Assembly: GCA_025890175.1 (NCBI GenBank)
Contig: JANPYM010000008.1
Location: 735,337 to 799,336, forward strand
Length of the DNA stretch: 64,000 nt
Reading direction: 5' to 3'
Source: Ciborinia camelliae
Lineage: Eukaryota; Ascomycota; Leotiomycetes; Helotiales; Sclerotiniaceae
In this document: positions 1-13,411 of the stretch, piece after piece
Layout of the letters: each line of letters starts with the position of its first letter
How positions within the stretch are numbered: the first letter of the stretch is position 1
Position numbers and translations under genes: made by a program
Notes under the pieces: generated by a model
The model's database searches: none
What the model was told of the DNA's origin: nothing
What the model saw: only the letters and a program-made list of their open reading frames with translations

Positions 1-273
1 CAAAGAGAAATTTGTTTGGATCCCTATTCCATCCTGCATGATTGGCATATTGTGGCACAGCTGGACCAAAACCGTGGTATTGATATCTGGGATCAAGGAT
101 CCAGCAATGCTCATGGGGAAGTGATTGCAATTATGACGCCTCAAAAAAATCTCGAGACATACTTCGTAGGTCCGACCGAACAATTGTTACCAAATTTCCG
201 AATTGAAGAATCCAATCAAGTGATTGAACTGTTCTATTGTTTATTATCATTTTCATCAGGTGCATCGTCATAG
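1..273 (+). CDS. unidentified open frame cut by the left window edge
   Basis: A frame is open from base 1 to a TAG at 271-273, about 90 codons with no convincing ATG, so it would be a 3' exon of something beginning outside the window. The composition is protein-like, with phrases such as DPYSILHDWH and ETYFVGPTEQ, but I do not recognise the family. It could equally be a relic. The next bases (274-564) contain an antisense open frame at 285-530 (81 residues) that I also cannot identify, and no clear promoter. Confidence 0.25.
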   Translation, partial: QREICLDPYSILHDWHIVAQLDQNRGIDIWDQGSSNAHGEVIAIMTPQKNLETYFVGPTEQLLPNFRIEESNQVIELFYCLLSFSSGASS

Positions 274-564
274 AGTTGTTATTGCTATGGGCACATTCTG
301 CTTTTAACAGTTAGAGCAAGCATCATAAACTCGGGAGTATAGAATTTGTTTTTCCAAGGTGGCATATGTACCGCAAAGTTGTGCTCCCTTGCATCGTCCC
401 AGCGAAATTCTTTTTTCACCAACTCCATGGATCGTGCTTTGATCAGAAATTCCCAAGTTCTTTTACAATTGACGAATATATGCAAGAATCGGGATTGGAG
501 AGATGTATATCTCATTCCAGTGCCATTCATTCATACTTTTCACTATCATTAAACTATTCTCACA

Positions 565-2219
565 ATGATATCAACACCTCTGTCTTCACGACAAATCATT
601 ATATCGAGCCATAATGAAGGCCCTTTGGTTAATCTAGTATCATGGATAGGGTTGAGCACAATGATACTTGGGGTTGGGGCGAGGATCGGGAGTAAATATC
701 TTGTTGTGAGGCGATGGAATACAGATGATAGTCTGATTCTGGTTGCGATGGTCAGTATATCATACCATGTTATAGTCTCTGTGCAATACTAAGCAACTAC
801 TCAGTGCTTTGGAATCTGCCATAGCGTTTTCCTTTCAATGATGGTCAACAATGGGCTTGGTCGGGACCAAGATACTCTAAGCAGCCAAGAGCTGGAAGAC
901 TATCAAAAAGTGCATTCTCTCCCCCCTAAAGACTTGTTCAAGAGGGCTAACTTCGAGGCAGTATGCTTATGCATCTCAATTGGTTTATATTCTGACTCTC
1001 TGCTTTGCGAAACTGAGCACATTGTTCTATCTACGAGCTTTGACTCCAGATTCAAATTACGCAATTCTCAACCGCTTTACCGAGATAGATGTGATACTAT
1101 GGGCTTTAAGTGCTGAGATCTCAATTGTATTTCAATGCGATCTGCCGAACCCGTGGGCTCTTCTTTCTACCGAGCAATGTTTCAATATTGTAAGCTGAAT
1201 CAAGTTTGTTTATGTCGCCACAATGACTAACTCCGAAAGGGCGCATTCTGGAAAGCTATCGGAGCACTTGACATTGTATCTGATAGTTGTATCATTATTT
1301 TGCCAATATTTATCGTTTGGGGTTTACAAATGCCGTTGAGGCGTAAAGCTCTCGTCTTTATGGCGTTTGGGACTAGAGTATTGTAAGGAATCACAGTAGT
1401 ACCCCTAAGAAGCACGCACAGATAATCTAACGACCTAGCAGCATCATACCCCTATCTATAATCCGACTCCTCGTCATTTCCTCATCAGGATCTCCCACAC
1501 TTCCAAATCAAACACTAGTTTCATATCACAACTATCTCTGGACCACCGTCCAACTCAACGCCGCCATTTTCTTTGGATGTTTACCATTTCTCAAGCCATT
1601 CATGGAATCCATGTCCTCCGGCGCTCTCGCCGCATCCGTCAACCCAATGGATTCATCCTACAGCAACAATCATTCTCCGTCCAACTCAAAACTAAGCACC
1701 TTCCTCTCCTCCCGCTCCGGATGGAAGGCCTCGAAAAAGAATTCCCCCAAAACACCACACCATCTCCGTACGATATCATCTTTCCAGGACTGCGACGACG
1801 ACGACGAGATCTCCACCCCTACAACTTCCTCCCCCAATTCCAATGCCAATTTCAAGAAGTCGTCGCCCATGTTTAATTTCCGCTTCAATAATAATAATCA
1901 TCATACAAACATTACGAATGGAAAAGTAAGTTACGAAGGCGAGGAACTGGGCACATTGAGACCGGACGGCGCGATGAATTTCGCGCATATCCGCCGCTCG
2001 ACACCGGATGATACCGTGGATCGGAGTACGGTTGGGAGCGACAAGATGATTATCCGACGAACGACGGAATGGGACGTGCGGGAGGATTTCGAGAATGCCG
2101 AGGGGAGAAGAACGCGCTCGGGAGATCGAGATGCAGAGGATTATGAGATACACAAGGCTGGGGTGGAGAGGGCAGACGAGGAGGCTTGGGGTGAGAGGGG
2201 TACGCATTATGTTGGATAG
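565..2219 (+). CDS. fungal rhodopsin-like domain integral membrane protein
   Basis: Five exons fit in phase: 565-750, 805-909, 962-1189, 1240-1382 and 1439-2219, giving about 480 residues. Introns are 50-56 nt, all GT-AG. The family, often called PTH11-like or satratoxin SC4-like, has seven membrane helices. Recognisable signatures are the DDSLILVAM helix-2 start, VNNGLGRDQDTL, YASQLVYILTLCFAKLSTLF, the loop phrase FQCDLPNPW and GAFWKAIGALDIVSD. The final helix contains LWTTVQLNAAIF. The last roughly 200 residues are a disordered, Ser/Asn/Asp-rich cytoplasmic tail, usual for the family. Start is the first ATG before helix 1. Exact ligand and role are unknown; members are plasma-membrane proteins and some are proposed receptors. 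It converges with the giant gene to its right. Intron 2 is supported mainly because reading through it would insert residues absent from the family. Confidence 0.85.
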
Positions 2220-3330
2220 ATGGTGCTGGGCATCTGAGGTAACTTGGGATATAGGATACCACAAGGTAGGGACGTGGAGGGTCTTAAACAAGAGGTTGGC
2301 TATAGGACATACCGCAAGGTAGGATAGGATATGGGGGTTGAAGGACTGGAGTTTTTGGACATAGGGTGGGAGGGAGGAGAGGATTAATATTAGTCCTGCT
2401 GGTTGGGATACATGCTTTATTTCATTTGTCGGTAGTGTAGCAGGCAATGAATAATACCAGGAAATTCAAATATCCATCGTATCATACCATAGTGCCTTCC
2501 GAGGTTGAAACATCACGGTGAAGCAATTCCCCTTCTGATTGATTTCGCAATACTAGTAAACACCATGCAACAACCATCACCATCAAACAACTACCTATCC
2601 AACCACCCCAAAAACAAACACATTATTTAAAAAATCCCCTATCCGCAATCTCTTTTCCCCATTATCATCAACAATAAAAGACCCATCCATCTCCATCCCC
2701 ATCCCCATCCCTTCTCTAAAAAAAAAAAAACAGAACGATAATCACCGCCAACCAGCTTGCAAGATTACCATTAAGTCCTCCCTCACCACAATCCCCCCAC
2801 TAGGCACCGAACAAACAGCACGCTCTACACCACACTCAGCATATTCGGTTATATATCTCACACCTTGTTCTTCATTCGAAGCGGGGGTTTAGTTCAAAGG
2901 AAGATGATAATTTATGTGAGAGATGGAGCTGTGTATAGATACCTACCTACTAGATCTATTCTGATATGGAAGATATCGCAATCTCATAGTAAACAGAGCG
3001 ATGGCACTGTGAGGTGCTTCTATCTCCTCGGCGCAGAAACATTTTAATTGTCTGCAACCGCGTTCCCAGTGCGATATCAAGATAACTGTCGGATTAGATC
3101 AGCGAGACGATGATGAGAGAAAGAAAGCGACAAGTTGAAGGAAGCAAGATCAAAATGCAAAAGTAAAGTGTGTATTAGCATATCTTAAGCTACAGAGTAA
3201 TGAGCCAATTCCTACAACAACAAAAAGCAAAACCATTTCCTGTCAATGTCGTAATCTAATCTAACAATCATATCTTCATCCCATAATCATCCTAGAGAGA
3301 TATATCTCTGATAGCAAACTCCAGCTAATC
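2220..3330. other. convergent intergenic region, no gene seen
   Basis: This 1.1-kb stretch lies between the 3' ends of two converging genes. It contains an A run near 2720 and C/A-rich low-complexity DNA around 2640-2720. Short open frames (for example 2865-3047) lack codon structure or family resemblance. It presumably holds both 3' untranslated regions and terminators. Confidence 0.5.
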
Positions 3331-6300
3331 TCAAAATTCCTCTTCCGAATCCGTCAACTCACTACTACTCTCCTCATCCGTACCATAACCTTCCGAACCG
3401 CTTTGCTCGTACATTGGCACACCCTTATCATCACCAATCATATCAGCCCAGTCATCATTATTATCGTCATCATAGGTATTATCCACCGAGAATCCCTTCG
3501 AGGTAGAGACTCCTCTTCTATTGGATTGAATAGTAGGCTTCGTGTTGGTATCTGGCTCGTTCTTGCTGAAAAATGGATGACTTTCAGTGAGAGGCTTTCC
3601 TTGGCACACATATCCCATGGGAGTATGCGCAAAGTCTTGGCCCTTGCGTCTCACACTCAGCCATTCTTGCAGGAATGATAAAGGTTTGGACGTAAAGCCG
3701 AGGTACTTTTGTTCCTTCGCATTATTATTCTCGCCAGGAACAACACTATCGATAATTTGAAATTCTTCCTCCAGATAGCCTTCCTGCGACTCTTCCATGA
3801 CCTTGTCAGCTTCAAACCCTAGAAAGTTACATAAGTATTCGTATTGAAAGAATTCAAAATAAAGAGCGCCCGAGAAGATACCCAGTTGCACTGTCAACCA
3901 TATTGACGCAATCCAATCCTTGGGAAGTGCGGGGATAGCATAGTATCTGAGGTCGTTGAAGTGAACAAGCATCTTGCGGGTTATAGGTGCTGCATAGGTC
4001 AAGAGATAGCAGACAGGAGTTAGCGCGCCACGGAGAATTGGGATGAGGAATTCGGTTTCTTCGGGTATGACAATCAAAGCTGTTTCGGTAACTGGGCTCC
4101 AAAGAACCCAGCTTACTTGTCGCTGAAACAAAAGTGTTAGCAAGTGTATAATAATGAGGTTAGTATGGTGCGGGCTTACCAAAAAGTTATCATGCGGCCG
4201 ATTAGTTACTTTGACAGAACGTAAGAATTCCCTAGAGACATATAATCGAGAATTGAGAGCTTCGGCGTTGATTCCAAACTTCCTACCAACACCAGTTTTT
4301 CTCAAAGCTAAGAAAGCCTGTTCACAACATGTAGAGCCGGCAGGCAACCTACCAGTCTTGGCAAAGGTGACAATATCTTTATCGAGGCCAGAAAACGACC
4401 AAGCGGCGTAGTGCGTAGGTCTTTGGACTTCCCGTACTGCTTCGATCTCGTACGCTACTTCTCTTTCTTGTTCGACCTCCTGCAAGGCAGAATGGTGAAC
4501 AGCGTCTCCAGTATCTCGAAAGTTTTTGCGCATTGCATTGAGCTCCTTCACATAATCGGATATCCGCGTAGTCAATGTTCCAGAGCTAACGACAGCCTTG
4601 GTTTTGGTTTTAACTCCGTAAAGTCGTTCCAAAGAAAGTTGCTCTTTCTGCCGGAGCGCTTCTAAGTATTGCTCCCGCTGATCGGCATCCTCAAGGAAGT
4701 CCACATTATCAGCAGAAGCTTGAATTCTACGACAGTAGTCAATGCCTTGCGAGTAATATAGAGGCTGCATAAGCTCAATGCCCATACAAGTTTGCTCCAG
4801 AAGCCAACATATGACATCATACGAGTCAAGATGATCGCCCTGAACCTTTTTGACACAGTCCAAGATGCTCTGGTTAACTTCCGGTGGTGCGAAGAATGTA
4901 ATCGCTTGAGTAGTTGCCAATTGCCTTAGCCTCATTGCCCCTTGAACAGTATGGTCCTTCGTTACACCTAGGCCTATAGGCTCAAGTTAGTATGAATGTT
5001 TATTATGTGGTTAGAGAGACAAACCTAAAGTCAAAGCTCCTCGAGAGTTATAAGGCAGTTTTAAATCAACACCACGACAATGAGCTTCATCGAGATAAAC
5101 AACGACCTCACTTAAATCATCAGAGTACGGGGATGCTGAAAGTGGCACTGGTCTACATCCCTTGTGAGCTACCATGGGTTTTCCGGCATCATCGAAATAT
5201 ACAGCAGCTTGCGCCTGCGTGTCGATATCAAGCCATGCTCTTGCAAGAGCTTCATTGTTAAACTCGAGAATCTGCGCTCCGGCATCTATAAGTACTCTAA
5301 TCTTCATGTCTGAGATCCTGTGTAACAAATCAATCTCAGAAATATGGCGATTGCGTGAATCAGCAGCAACGACGTAATCTCTATTTCTCGGCTGAAGCAA
5401 GTAGCTTAAAACTGCAGCATTAGTATGCGAAAGCCCCGATAAATCATGTTGCTTCAAAGTAAGTGGTAACAAATTTCGGTTATCGTTAGTGCCACTGAAC
5501 CCAGTAGTCATGGAATTTGGGTTATCCAACGAGGATAAAGGAATCTCCCAACCACTAGCTTGCAGTTTGAGGCTGAAAGATTTGGCATGTGCCGGGAAAA
5601 CGAAGTTGTTACAATAATAATCGATGATTGTCGGAGATAAATTAAAATGAGTCCATAGCTCAAACATTTGCTGTTCATCTTCTAAATTGATACTGTTCCA
5701 CTCGCGTAATGTATCTGGAAGTGTGGTACAGCCCATGGACCATTGATCGTATATCGAGGCTGGATCATCTGACTTCAGAACATGCTCAAGACTTTGATGC
5801 AACTGTTTGCCATTAAGTCCATCATAATAGAATGCCAAGCAGGTTAAAAGAATCGCAACATCTGGGTGGCCCCATTCAGCTTGGTCACTTGCGATGCCCT
5901 TCGCGTGGAATGGAACCGCAATGGGGTCTCTCTCTGGATGTAAGCCATATTGTACATGCCATCTCTTCTTTAGAGCCAATAACAAAATTCTGTGTACCAA
6001 TAGACCACGAACATGGAAGAGATTTTGTTTCAAAACTGGTTTGTCTGGAAAGATAGATTTCACGGCCTTGGCTACACCGGAGCTAACCTTGGGCTCCGTT
6101 ATAAAACTCTTGATAGCTATACGATCTGATTTGGAGCAATTCGACATATCAAGGATCGATGTTCGCCCATTACAAATATCAGCAACAAGCCGATGAAGCA
6201 ATGCCTCCTCAACATCTTTTCGTAGGAAGAATGGCATTGGGTAACCACCACGAGGTCTTTGGATGACTTCAATACTATGTGGAAAATTCTTTTCGAGATT

Positions 6301-9300
6301 GTATAGATGCCCCCGTACAAGAGCCAGCAAAGTCTGGGCTGTTTCCCAGCGATGGGGATAATTGTCAACTGGTTTCTGGGCCCCACTTGGATAAATTAAT
6401 TGTGTACGTAGAGACAGGATTTGATCACTCTCGTCCATGACATCACGAGATTTGTTATTCATCCATTGTTGGACTTTCACCATTGTCTTCCCCTCGTTCA
6501 CGTGTCCATCTGAAAGTCGTTGAAGACCAGAAAGTCGGAATGACAATAGATGTTCTGGCAAAGCGATAGTAATACCCGAATTCCGAAGAGTTGCTTTGTG
6601 CAAGTCAAAGTAAGTCTTCACTGTATCTGTGGGTGTTTTTCTCGAAAATGGCAAGTGAAGAAAGCTCCGGCCTAACAGAGATCCAAGACGTCCTTGCAAT
6701 AACTGGGCCGTTGGTAGCAACAGTGGCTTTGGCACAATGATCCGTACGAGCCTTTCAGCATTGGCCAATTTACAAGCAACCATAGGTACAATAACTGATG
6801 TTTTTCCTTGCCCCATGTTCATTTGTAAAACGGAATTCGATTTCGAAGCCGGATTGATTGTGGCCCTTGCCACGTCGACTTGATCAGGCCTAATAAGAAC
6901 ATTTGCTTCCACCTCAATCAAAAGCCAATCGGGCTCGTCTATCGGTTGCCAATTTGAATGACCCATGTTGTTTTGCTCCTCGACTAACCGTTGTAGATCA
7001 CCTTTTAAGAAGGCCGCTTCAAGCCTCAGAAGTCGCTGAAGAGTCGTTATTTGTAAAGCATACTGAACCAAACCTTCTCTCATACCACTTCCGAACTTAA
7101 TAGATTTGTGTACGGTAGAGCGCAGATTTTCAAGTAAAGTGACTGTTGAGATGCAGGGGAACAGACCGCCTCGTTGTAACCAGATGGCATTCGAATTGTC
7201 GAACGATTGACATATACCATTGTATAGTTCGATAACTGTTCTTCTAGCTTCCTCTATATCACTGGCGAGTTTTGAAGGATCAATAGGCTGTTGACCACTT
7301 TTCGGAATTAGCTCGAACAGTTTGAAGGCCTCAAGGCTTTGCATCAATTCTTGCCCATACTTCCTACGGACTAGCGAGGCTTTAGAGTCCATGATGTCTA
7401 AAAAACCCCCTCATATTAGTAAAGATCTGTTATTAAATCTCGTAAAATGAAAGTGGAAGTGAGTATTAAATGGCCGCCCTCTCTCAAAACCCAGAAATAA
7501 CTTACCCGCAATGATTTTCTCAAGAAGAAATGTTTCCTGGGAAACAAAATGACCAGTTGCTACAGTGTCTTCTGCCTGCATGCTTGATACAATCATTTTC
7601 TTGGAGACTGCTTTGATCTTGCATGGCATCCGCATTAAGTTTGCCGACAGCGTGGTAAACTCGTCACCCCGGACTCTTGAGGGATATACCATCTGTGCTT
7701 GAATTTCCATACGTGGCAAAACAAACTCTTCTCCGCTATATACTCGATTTAGCACTATTTGAACTTGCTCGAGATACTTGGAGAGCTCCATGTTCCGAAA
7801 CAGTCGCGCCCATTCCGGCTGAATGATACTCAAAGCCTTTGGGATATCTATCTGCATTTCACCAGTCGAAAAGCCCTCAATTGTAGGCTCGGGGCATGGC
7901 CATTGAGCAAGAAGAAACTGAGCGAACAGCTTGCAATCTGCATCCGTTTGCAAGTGGTACAGATGCTCTTGACGCTCCAGATTTTTTCGTTGCTTTGAGT
8001 GGAGGTTAAATCCATCAAAGGTATCACGGAAGTCTTGTGGGTATGGAATCCGACACGACTTCAACAGCTGTAGCATGTAACTTAGATGAGGAACCTGGTT
8101 CTGGCGAAATTGAACATAAGTGGGCCATTCTGGGGGGTCCAGCCTCTTCAAATCGTCTAATACGGAGCAAGCAATTAGTACCCTAATGATATTCATATCA
8201 ACGCCTTCTTGAAAAGAAATCAAGGCGAAGAGAAACTGAAGTCTAAATTTGTCGTCTATGGAAACCTGCTGACAGAAGCGATACAAAGGGCCAAAGCAAA
8301 GACCAAAATCAACGTCCAGACGATCCGTGAGGAGAATCTTTTCAAATTCGGTCGTGAAACCTGTCAAATCTTGGTATGTCTGGATGATACCAGCCAAATC
8401 TGCCGGAGTGTTCATCGTTTGAGGCCACCGATTTATGCTATCGACACATTCCAAAATGTTTTTGCGCTTTTGACTAGCACGATACTTGTCTCTTGAATCA
8501 TACTTCAAATCGGAGGTTATCTCAAGCTTCTCCAAATATCCGTCGGGGCGCTTAGAAGCTCTCAAGCGAGCACAGCTTCTATTTGTGAGATGCTGCTGCC
8601 GTTCTCTCGTGGGCTCCGGAAGTTCAACCTTGTCAAAAGAAAACATGGTCAACTTTTCATTCGTGTCAAGTATATCTTGAACAATTGAATCATAGCCATC
8701 GTATTGAATAGTAGTTGTCAATTCATCGTTCCAATAGACCTTTTGCAAAGAGTTACCGTCCTTCGGATAGTACTCCCTGGTTGGGCTGAGCATCGCAATT
8801 CTCGCGAGGCACATGTAGCCCGTCAATTGCAGAGGCGTCCAAGGTTGGTAAAGGCCGGACCTCAGACACGCGACAGCTTCCTCCGTTCCAGTGCGATTCG
8901 TTAAACGATCCGGTAGAAGGAAAGATGTAGTAGCGTGTAACAGAGCCTTAGTATACAGTAGCCATGGTTCAGCGGGACAATCGATTCGTCCTAAGGTTTC
9001 ATTAACGTAATAACGACCGAAGTTTCCATGATTACTAATGTCCACGTTGATGTGTATTCCATGTTTATGATATTTGATACTATCTGGAACGTGGCTAGCA
9101 GGCATTGGAACGAGAACACTACGCACTCGTGGATTGAAAATGTCCCGCAGGACAATCTTACTGCGTAGCCCATACCAAGTTCCACAGTCCTGGTCACCGT
9201 CGATCATTGCGCGCAACTGTGAAGATTCAAGAAACTTTTGTCGGTTTACAGTAAAAGCCAACGAAAGACGTTTCAGCTCAACAGACAAATTCCTGCATCG

Positions 9301-12300
9301 TGGCTGATAGACTGTCAAGTAGCTTGGGTACTCGAAAAAATCAAATATTCTTTGAACTCGCTTGAAGGTTGGGCTATGGGGATCCACGAGGCAAACAGTA
9401 CGATTGCGATAAGCCCTGCGAGCTTGTACATTCAATTGCCAGTTGGAAATTTTAGATCTCCAGATATGAGGCTTTTGCCGAATTTCGACGATTCCCGTTG
9501 TGAGATTGAACCAGCTACATCTTGTCAGTATTTGTATGTAAGGGCACAAAGTTCAAGCTGCTTACTGTACGCAATTCATCAATAGTGGAGTTGGTAGATC
9601 GAAGTTAGTATCACCACTGTGGAATATTTTACTAGGTATGAGTTCAAGGATAACGTTTTGTTTATATGCTCGAACAATAATATCCTTGCCGCGGAACCCA
9701 AGATGGATGGTATGACCAAAAGGACAAATTGCCAACTGAAAATCCGAGCCAGGCAGTGCTGAAGGGAAAGTGAGCAGGTTAACATCGCCAAAAAGATCTT
9801 GCAGAGTAGCTGATGTTCTATATTCAGCGGGAAGCATTCCTAGAGGCTGGCCATTTATTAATAGATATCCGTAGAATAGGTGAAAGCTCAGCGTCTGTTC
9901 CTTCATAAAACCTGAGCCGATAATTGTCGCTTGAACCCACCATTTTTCGGGGCTGTCGAACGATAATGAAGAGGAAGCCATACGCCCTTCACTCCCTTCT
10001 GGCTGTGGCCAGACAATAATAACCGCCGACAACAGAGACTGCGGGCTGGCCATCAGAGAATTCCGTAGAATGAGCCGCATACGATAGACAGCCTTTAAAT
10101 CTCGAATGATGGCATTTTTGAGACCTCGTGGGGCCTGTTCAGGGTCACTGGAAAGATTATCTTGAAGGGTGATCGAGCATTCAATAAAACAACGAAGTGC
10201 CGTAGAATCTAGCAGCGTGCCATCTGGGTAAGAAAACGTTCTTCGGCAGAGGAGAGCAGCCCAGAGGCAATATCCTTGACACCTCGAAGCTGTATCAGAG
10301 TCGGTTGCCTGCTTCATTTCCTCCCTAAGAACCTGAACCCATGATTCGGTGATTATTCGAGCTGTTTCCAGTAAATTTGAGGCTAGTTCTTTGTATTCAA
10401 GTGGTGCGAGTTGCTTCAGACGTAGGAGTATTGTGAGGATTGATTCCATGGCATGGTTCTCACGATAGTTTGTCCTGATATTTTCCAATTTTTGTTCCAG
10501 CTGCTCAATCATCTTGGAACAGAAAGTTTTGTCTCTGAATGACTGGTGAACGACACGTAGAGGGTCACCACTAAGATTCGGTCCAGCTTCGAGTATCAAG
10601 CGTGAGACCAAGATGGCCATTGCTTCAGTACTGAAATTTAGATTCTGCGACCCAAGCTCCACCACCAATTGCGTAAGACGACGTGTTTTACCAGAGAATA
10701 GTGCTTGATACGCCATAAACTCATGAACATTGAGACCGCTGGGACATCGTGATTGACTAGCGACGACTTCGTAAGACGAAGGCCCGTTTCCATTAGTGGA
10801 TAACTCAGGTGAAAGGATGGAAAATGGCGAGCTTTTAGGTACAGTGAACATGAAATGATGAGAGAATGTCGGTCGTTGATTTTCGCATTTTCGACCTGTC
10901 CATATTTTGGAAGGTATGTCGTAGTAAAACAATTTCAAGCCATTAGTAAGGCATACATCCTCAATGTCGCATGGTAATCTGACATTGCCATAACTAATAT
11001 ATATATTCAGTGTTTGATATTTGAGCGCTTGGGTAATGTAATAGACTAGAAAGATCAACTTACTGGGTTATGAGAAAACTCTTGGTCGTCGATCCCAATG
11101 ATAGCTCACGCTCGCTGCGATCATCCACATACCCTGAAAGGCCAGGATAGTCTTCCAGCAGTACCTAAACTACAATCAGCATTATCCGTCTGTGATCAGG
11201 AATGCAGGAGACTTACCACAAGCTCCATGCTATCGACTTGGCTTTTTGGAAGAGCCAAAGTATTCAAAATCTTCCAGGTGGTATCTCGATAAACCGAGAA
11301 TGTCCTGGGGCAGGATATTTCAAAAACGGCTACTCTTGCTCGGGTTAGATTTGAAGGTAGAGGGTGCTCATGGATCTAATTTTCTAGTTAACATCCAAGC
11401 TCAAGTGATAAAGAACGCCACAGTCGAGCTCTATCTTACCTGAATTTTGAGTCTTTGAGCTTTTCGTTGCAGAAAACATTTTCTACAGTGTTTGTCATGG
11501 CCATCGATTGTATACATGCAACAAGTCTCACTGATAGTCTGAATCAGCTTATCATGAACTTCGCTAGCTTCCCTCCATTCATCTTCTTTCCTCTGACGCA
11601 ATCGATCTGCATCAGTCTCGATACGCCGAAAGAGATCTTGCAGTCTTGGAGCTTCTGAGGATTCCAAAAAGTAGCGCTCGGCAAAGCAGCCTCGTACTGC
11701 ATCCTCAAATATTGTCTTGTCTGCTCTATTGCTGCAGCGATCTTGCAGATATTCTTGAACCTTCTGCAATCGGCACATGTCTTTATACAGAGGTAATTGT
11801 AAGACGTCCATCATCTCTGATGTAAAAAAAGGATGGAAATCCTTGAGTAGTGGATATATAATACAAGCACATTTATCCATAGACATCCAAAGTTCCATAA
11901 TGCTCAATATCATTATAGAACTTTCTTCCAAATTAGAGCAATACGCGCCTTCTGAAACTGCCAGGTACTTTCTGATTTGTTTCGAAATCTCCCTACAATG
12001 CAACTCGTTATCAGGAACAGATAAAGGTGGGGCGCTATTTCCAAATTCAATTCCTATTTCCATATCGCAAAGGGAAAGATAGCGGCTCCCAAATTTCCCT
12101 ATCTTTTTAGTGGCTGCTGCAGATATGTCGATAGGAATCTTTTGGTTTTGTGACCGTAGGGTTGGACGAAGACTCTCAGTCAGAATGATGCGCTGTAGAT
12201 AAGGGCCGCTATTTGGGAGAGTCAGGTGTAGATCACGTTCAGAAGCCCGTCTTGGGAGTGGCATAATCGGCCGCTGGTTAGACCGCTTGAAATCTAACCA

Positions 12301-13411
12301 TTTTGCTTCAATCAAATCAGACGCCTGTTTTATTGAGTTTTTGAAAATAGGCATCAAAGCTTTGAATGTTTGTTCATGGACAGCAGTCGAAATTTCGCCA
12401 CCATCGTTTTCGAGTTTGGCAAGGCGACGGCATAGTTTGGTTTTCAAGAATGATAGCGATTCAATTCCGACGGTGTGTAAGCTCTGCTCAAGAAGTTGCG
12501 TCATGGCTAGACATGTCATGAATTTGTAATGTCTCCGGCCTAAATCTGACATTGAGTAGAGTTGTCTTTGTAAAGCGACTCGCAGTACTAGGTAAAGAGG
12601 ATTTCGTCTCCATGGCTTTTCGGCATTAAACCATAAGACATCATCTCGAACCCTCTTCTTTAATATCGAAGGGTATATTCTGCGGCCATTACCTTCCAGT
12701 AGCGTCATGAGCATCTGTGTTATGAGCGCACACGAGACAGTATTGCGAGCTTCGGTGGCAAGGGACCCAGCTTTAGTTGCTTTCGCAGCAAATCGCTTGA
12801 TGGACTCTGTACTGGCGTTCTCTAAGAAGGTGGCCAATTGTTCCAGAAAATCTTGTTGTTTAAAAGTTGACAATGGAATATCGACAGCATACCCAGGGAA
12901 ATCCCATTCTAAGGCATTCTCGGCAGCCAAGACATCTTCCGCGCGCGCAGATGTCTCGAAAGCTTCGAACACTACGCTGTCGCCACTTTTGGACCTTTTG
13001 CATGAAGTCAGAAGTTATTCCTCCTAGTAGAAAATCCACACGGGGCCAATAAATTAAACGTGGAGAACTTAGAACTTACAGATAAATAAGCAGAGCTGCG
13101 TTTTGCTCCACAACGTTGAGTATCAAATAAACGTTTTGTTGAAGAGTTTGGAATTCAGATAATAGTGAGCCTTTGCATAGCCTGCCTCTAGCATTCAATA
13201 ATTTGGAAGACTCTAAAGACCGACGAATCCAATCCCAATTCTTCGACATTTCGTTATTTGCGATATCTCTCATACCCTTCGAAGCAGTTATGAAATGATC
13301 CATGATGACACTCTCCAATTGATCATTCCTATCTTCTCTTCCCGGAAGACGGGGAGGTAAGACAACATGACTGATCAATGATTCCAGAAGAGAATTCATT
13401 CTTGTCGCCAT
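3331..13411 (-). CDS. giant DUF3638/DUF3645/DUF6606 protein (often annotated ubiquitinyl hydrolase)
   Basis: Nine exons on the minus strand close in phase: 13411-13080, 12994-11440, 11375-11217, 11164-11064, 10993-9566, 9520-7506, 7397-5025, 4973-4180 and 4122-3331, coding for 3,182 residues, the usual size for this family. The N-terminus (LISHVVLPPRLPG) matches DUF6606. The DUF3638 core has a P-loop-like NMGQGKTSV near residues 2057-2065 and MDESDQIL near 2184. The DUF3645 segment has YLDEAHCRG, a DEAH box, near 2631. These look like motor motifs of a superfamily 2 helicase-like ATPase; that is my inference. Databases label homologues ubiquitinyl hydrolase 1, but I see no clear thiol-protease triad. 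The C-terminus is acidic (ends DSEEEF). Start is the ATG at 13411, directly before the conserved N-terminal block. The exon 8/9 intron (4123-4179) is 57 nt and stop-free. Confidence 0.9.

Noticed and set aside
1776..2447. 223-codon minus-strand open frame
   Set aside because: It lies antisense to the last exon of the rhodopsin-like gene; no domain, and the plus strand has clear family motifs.
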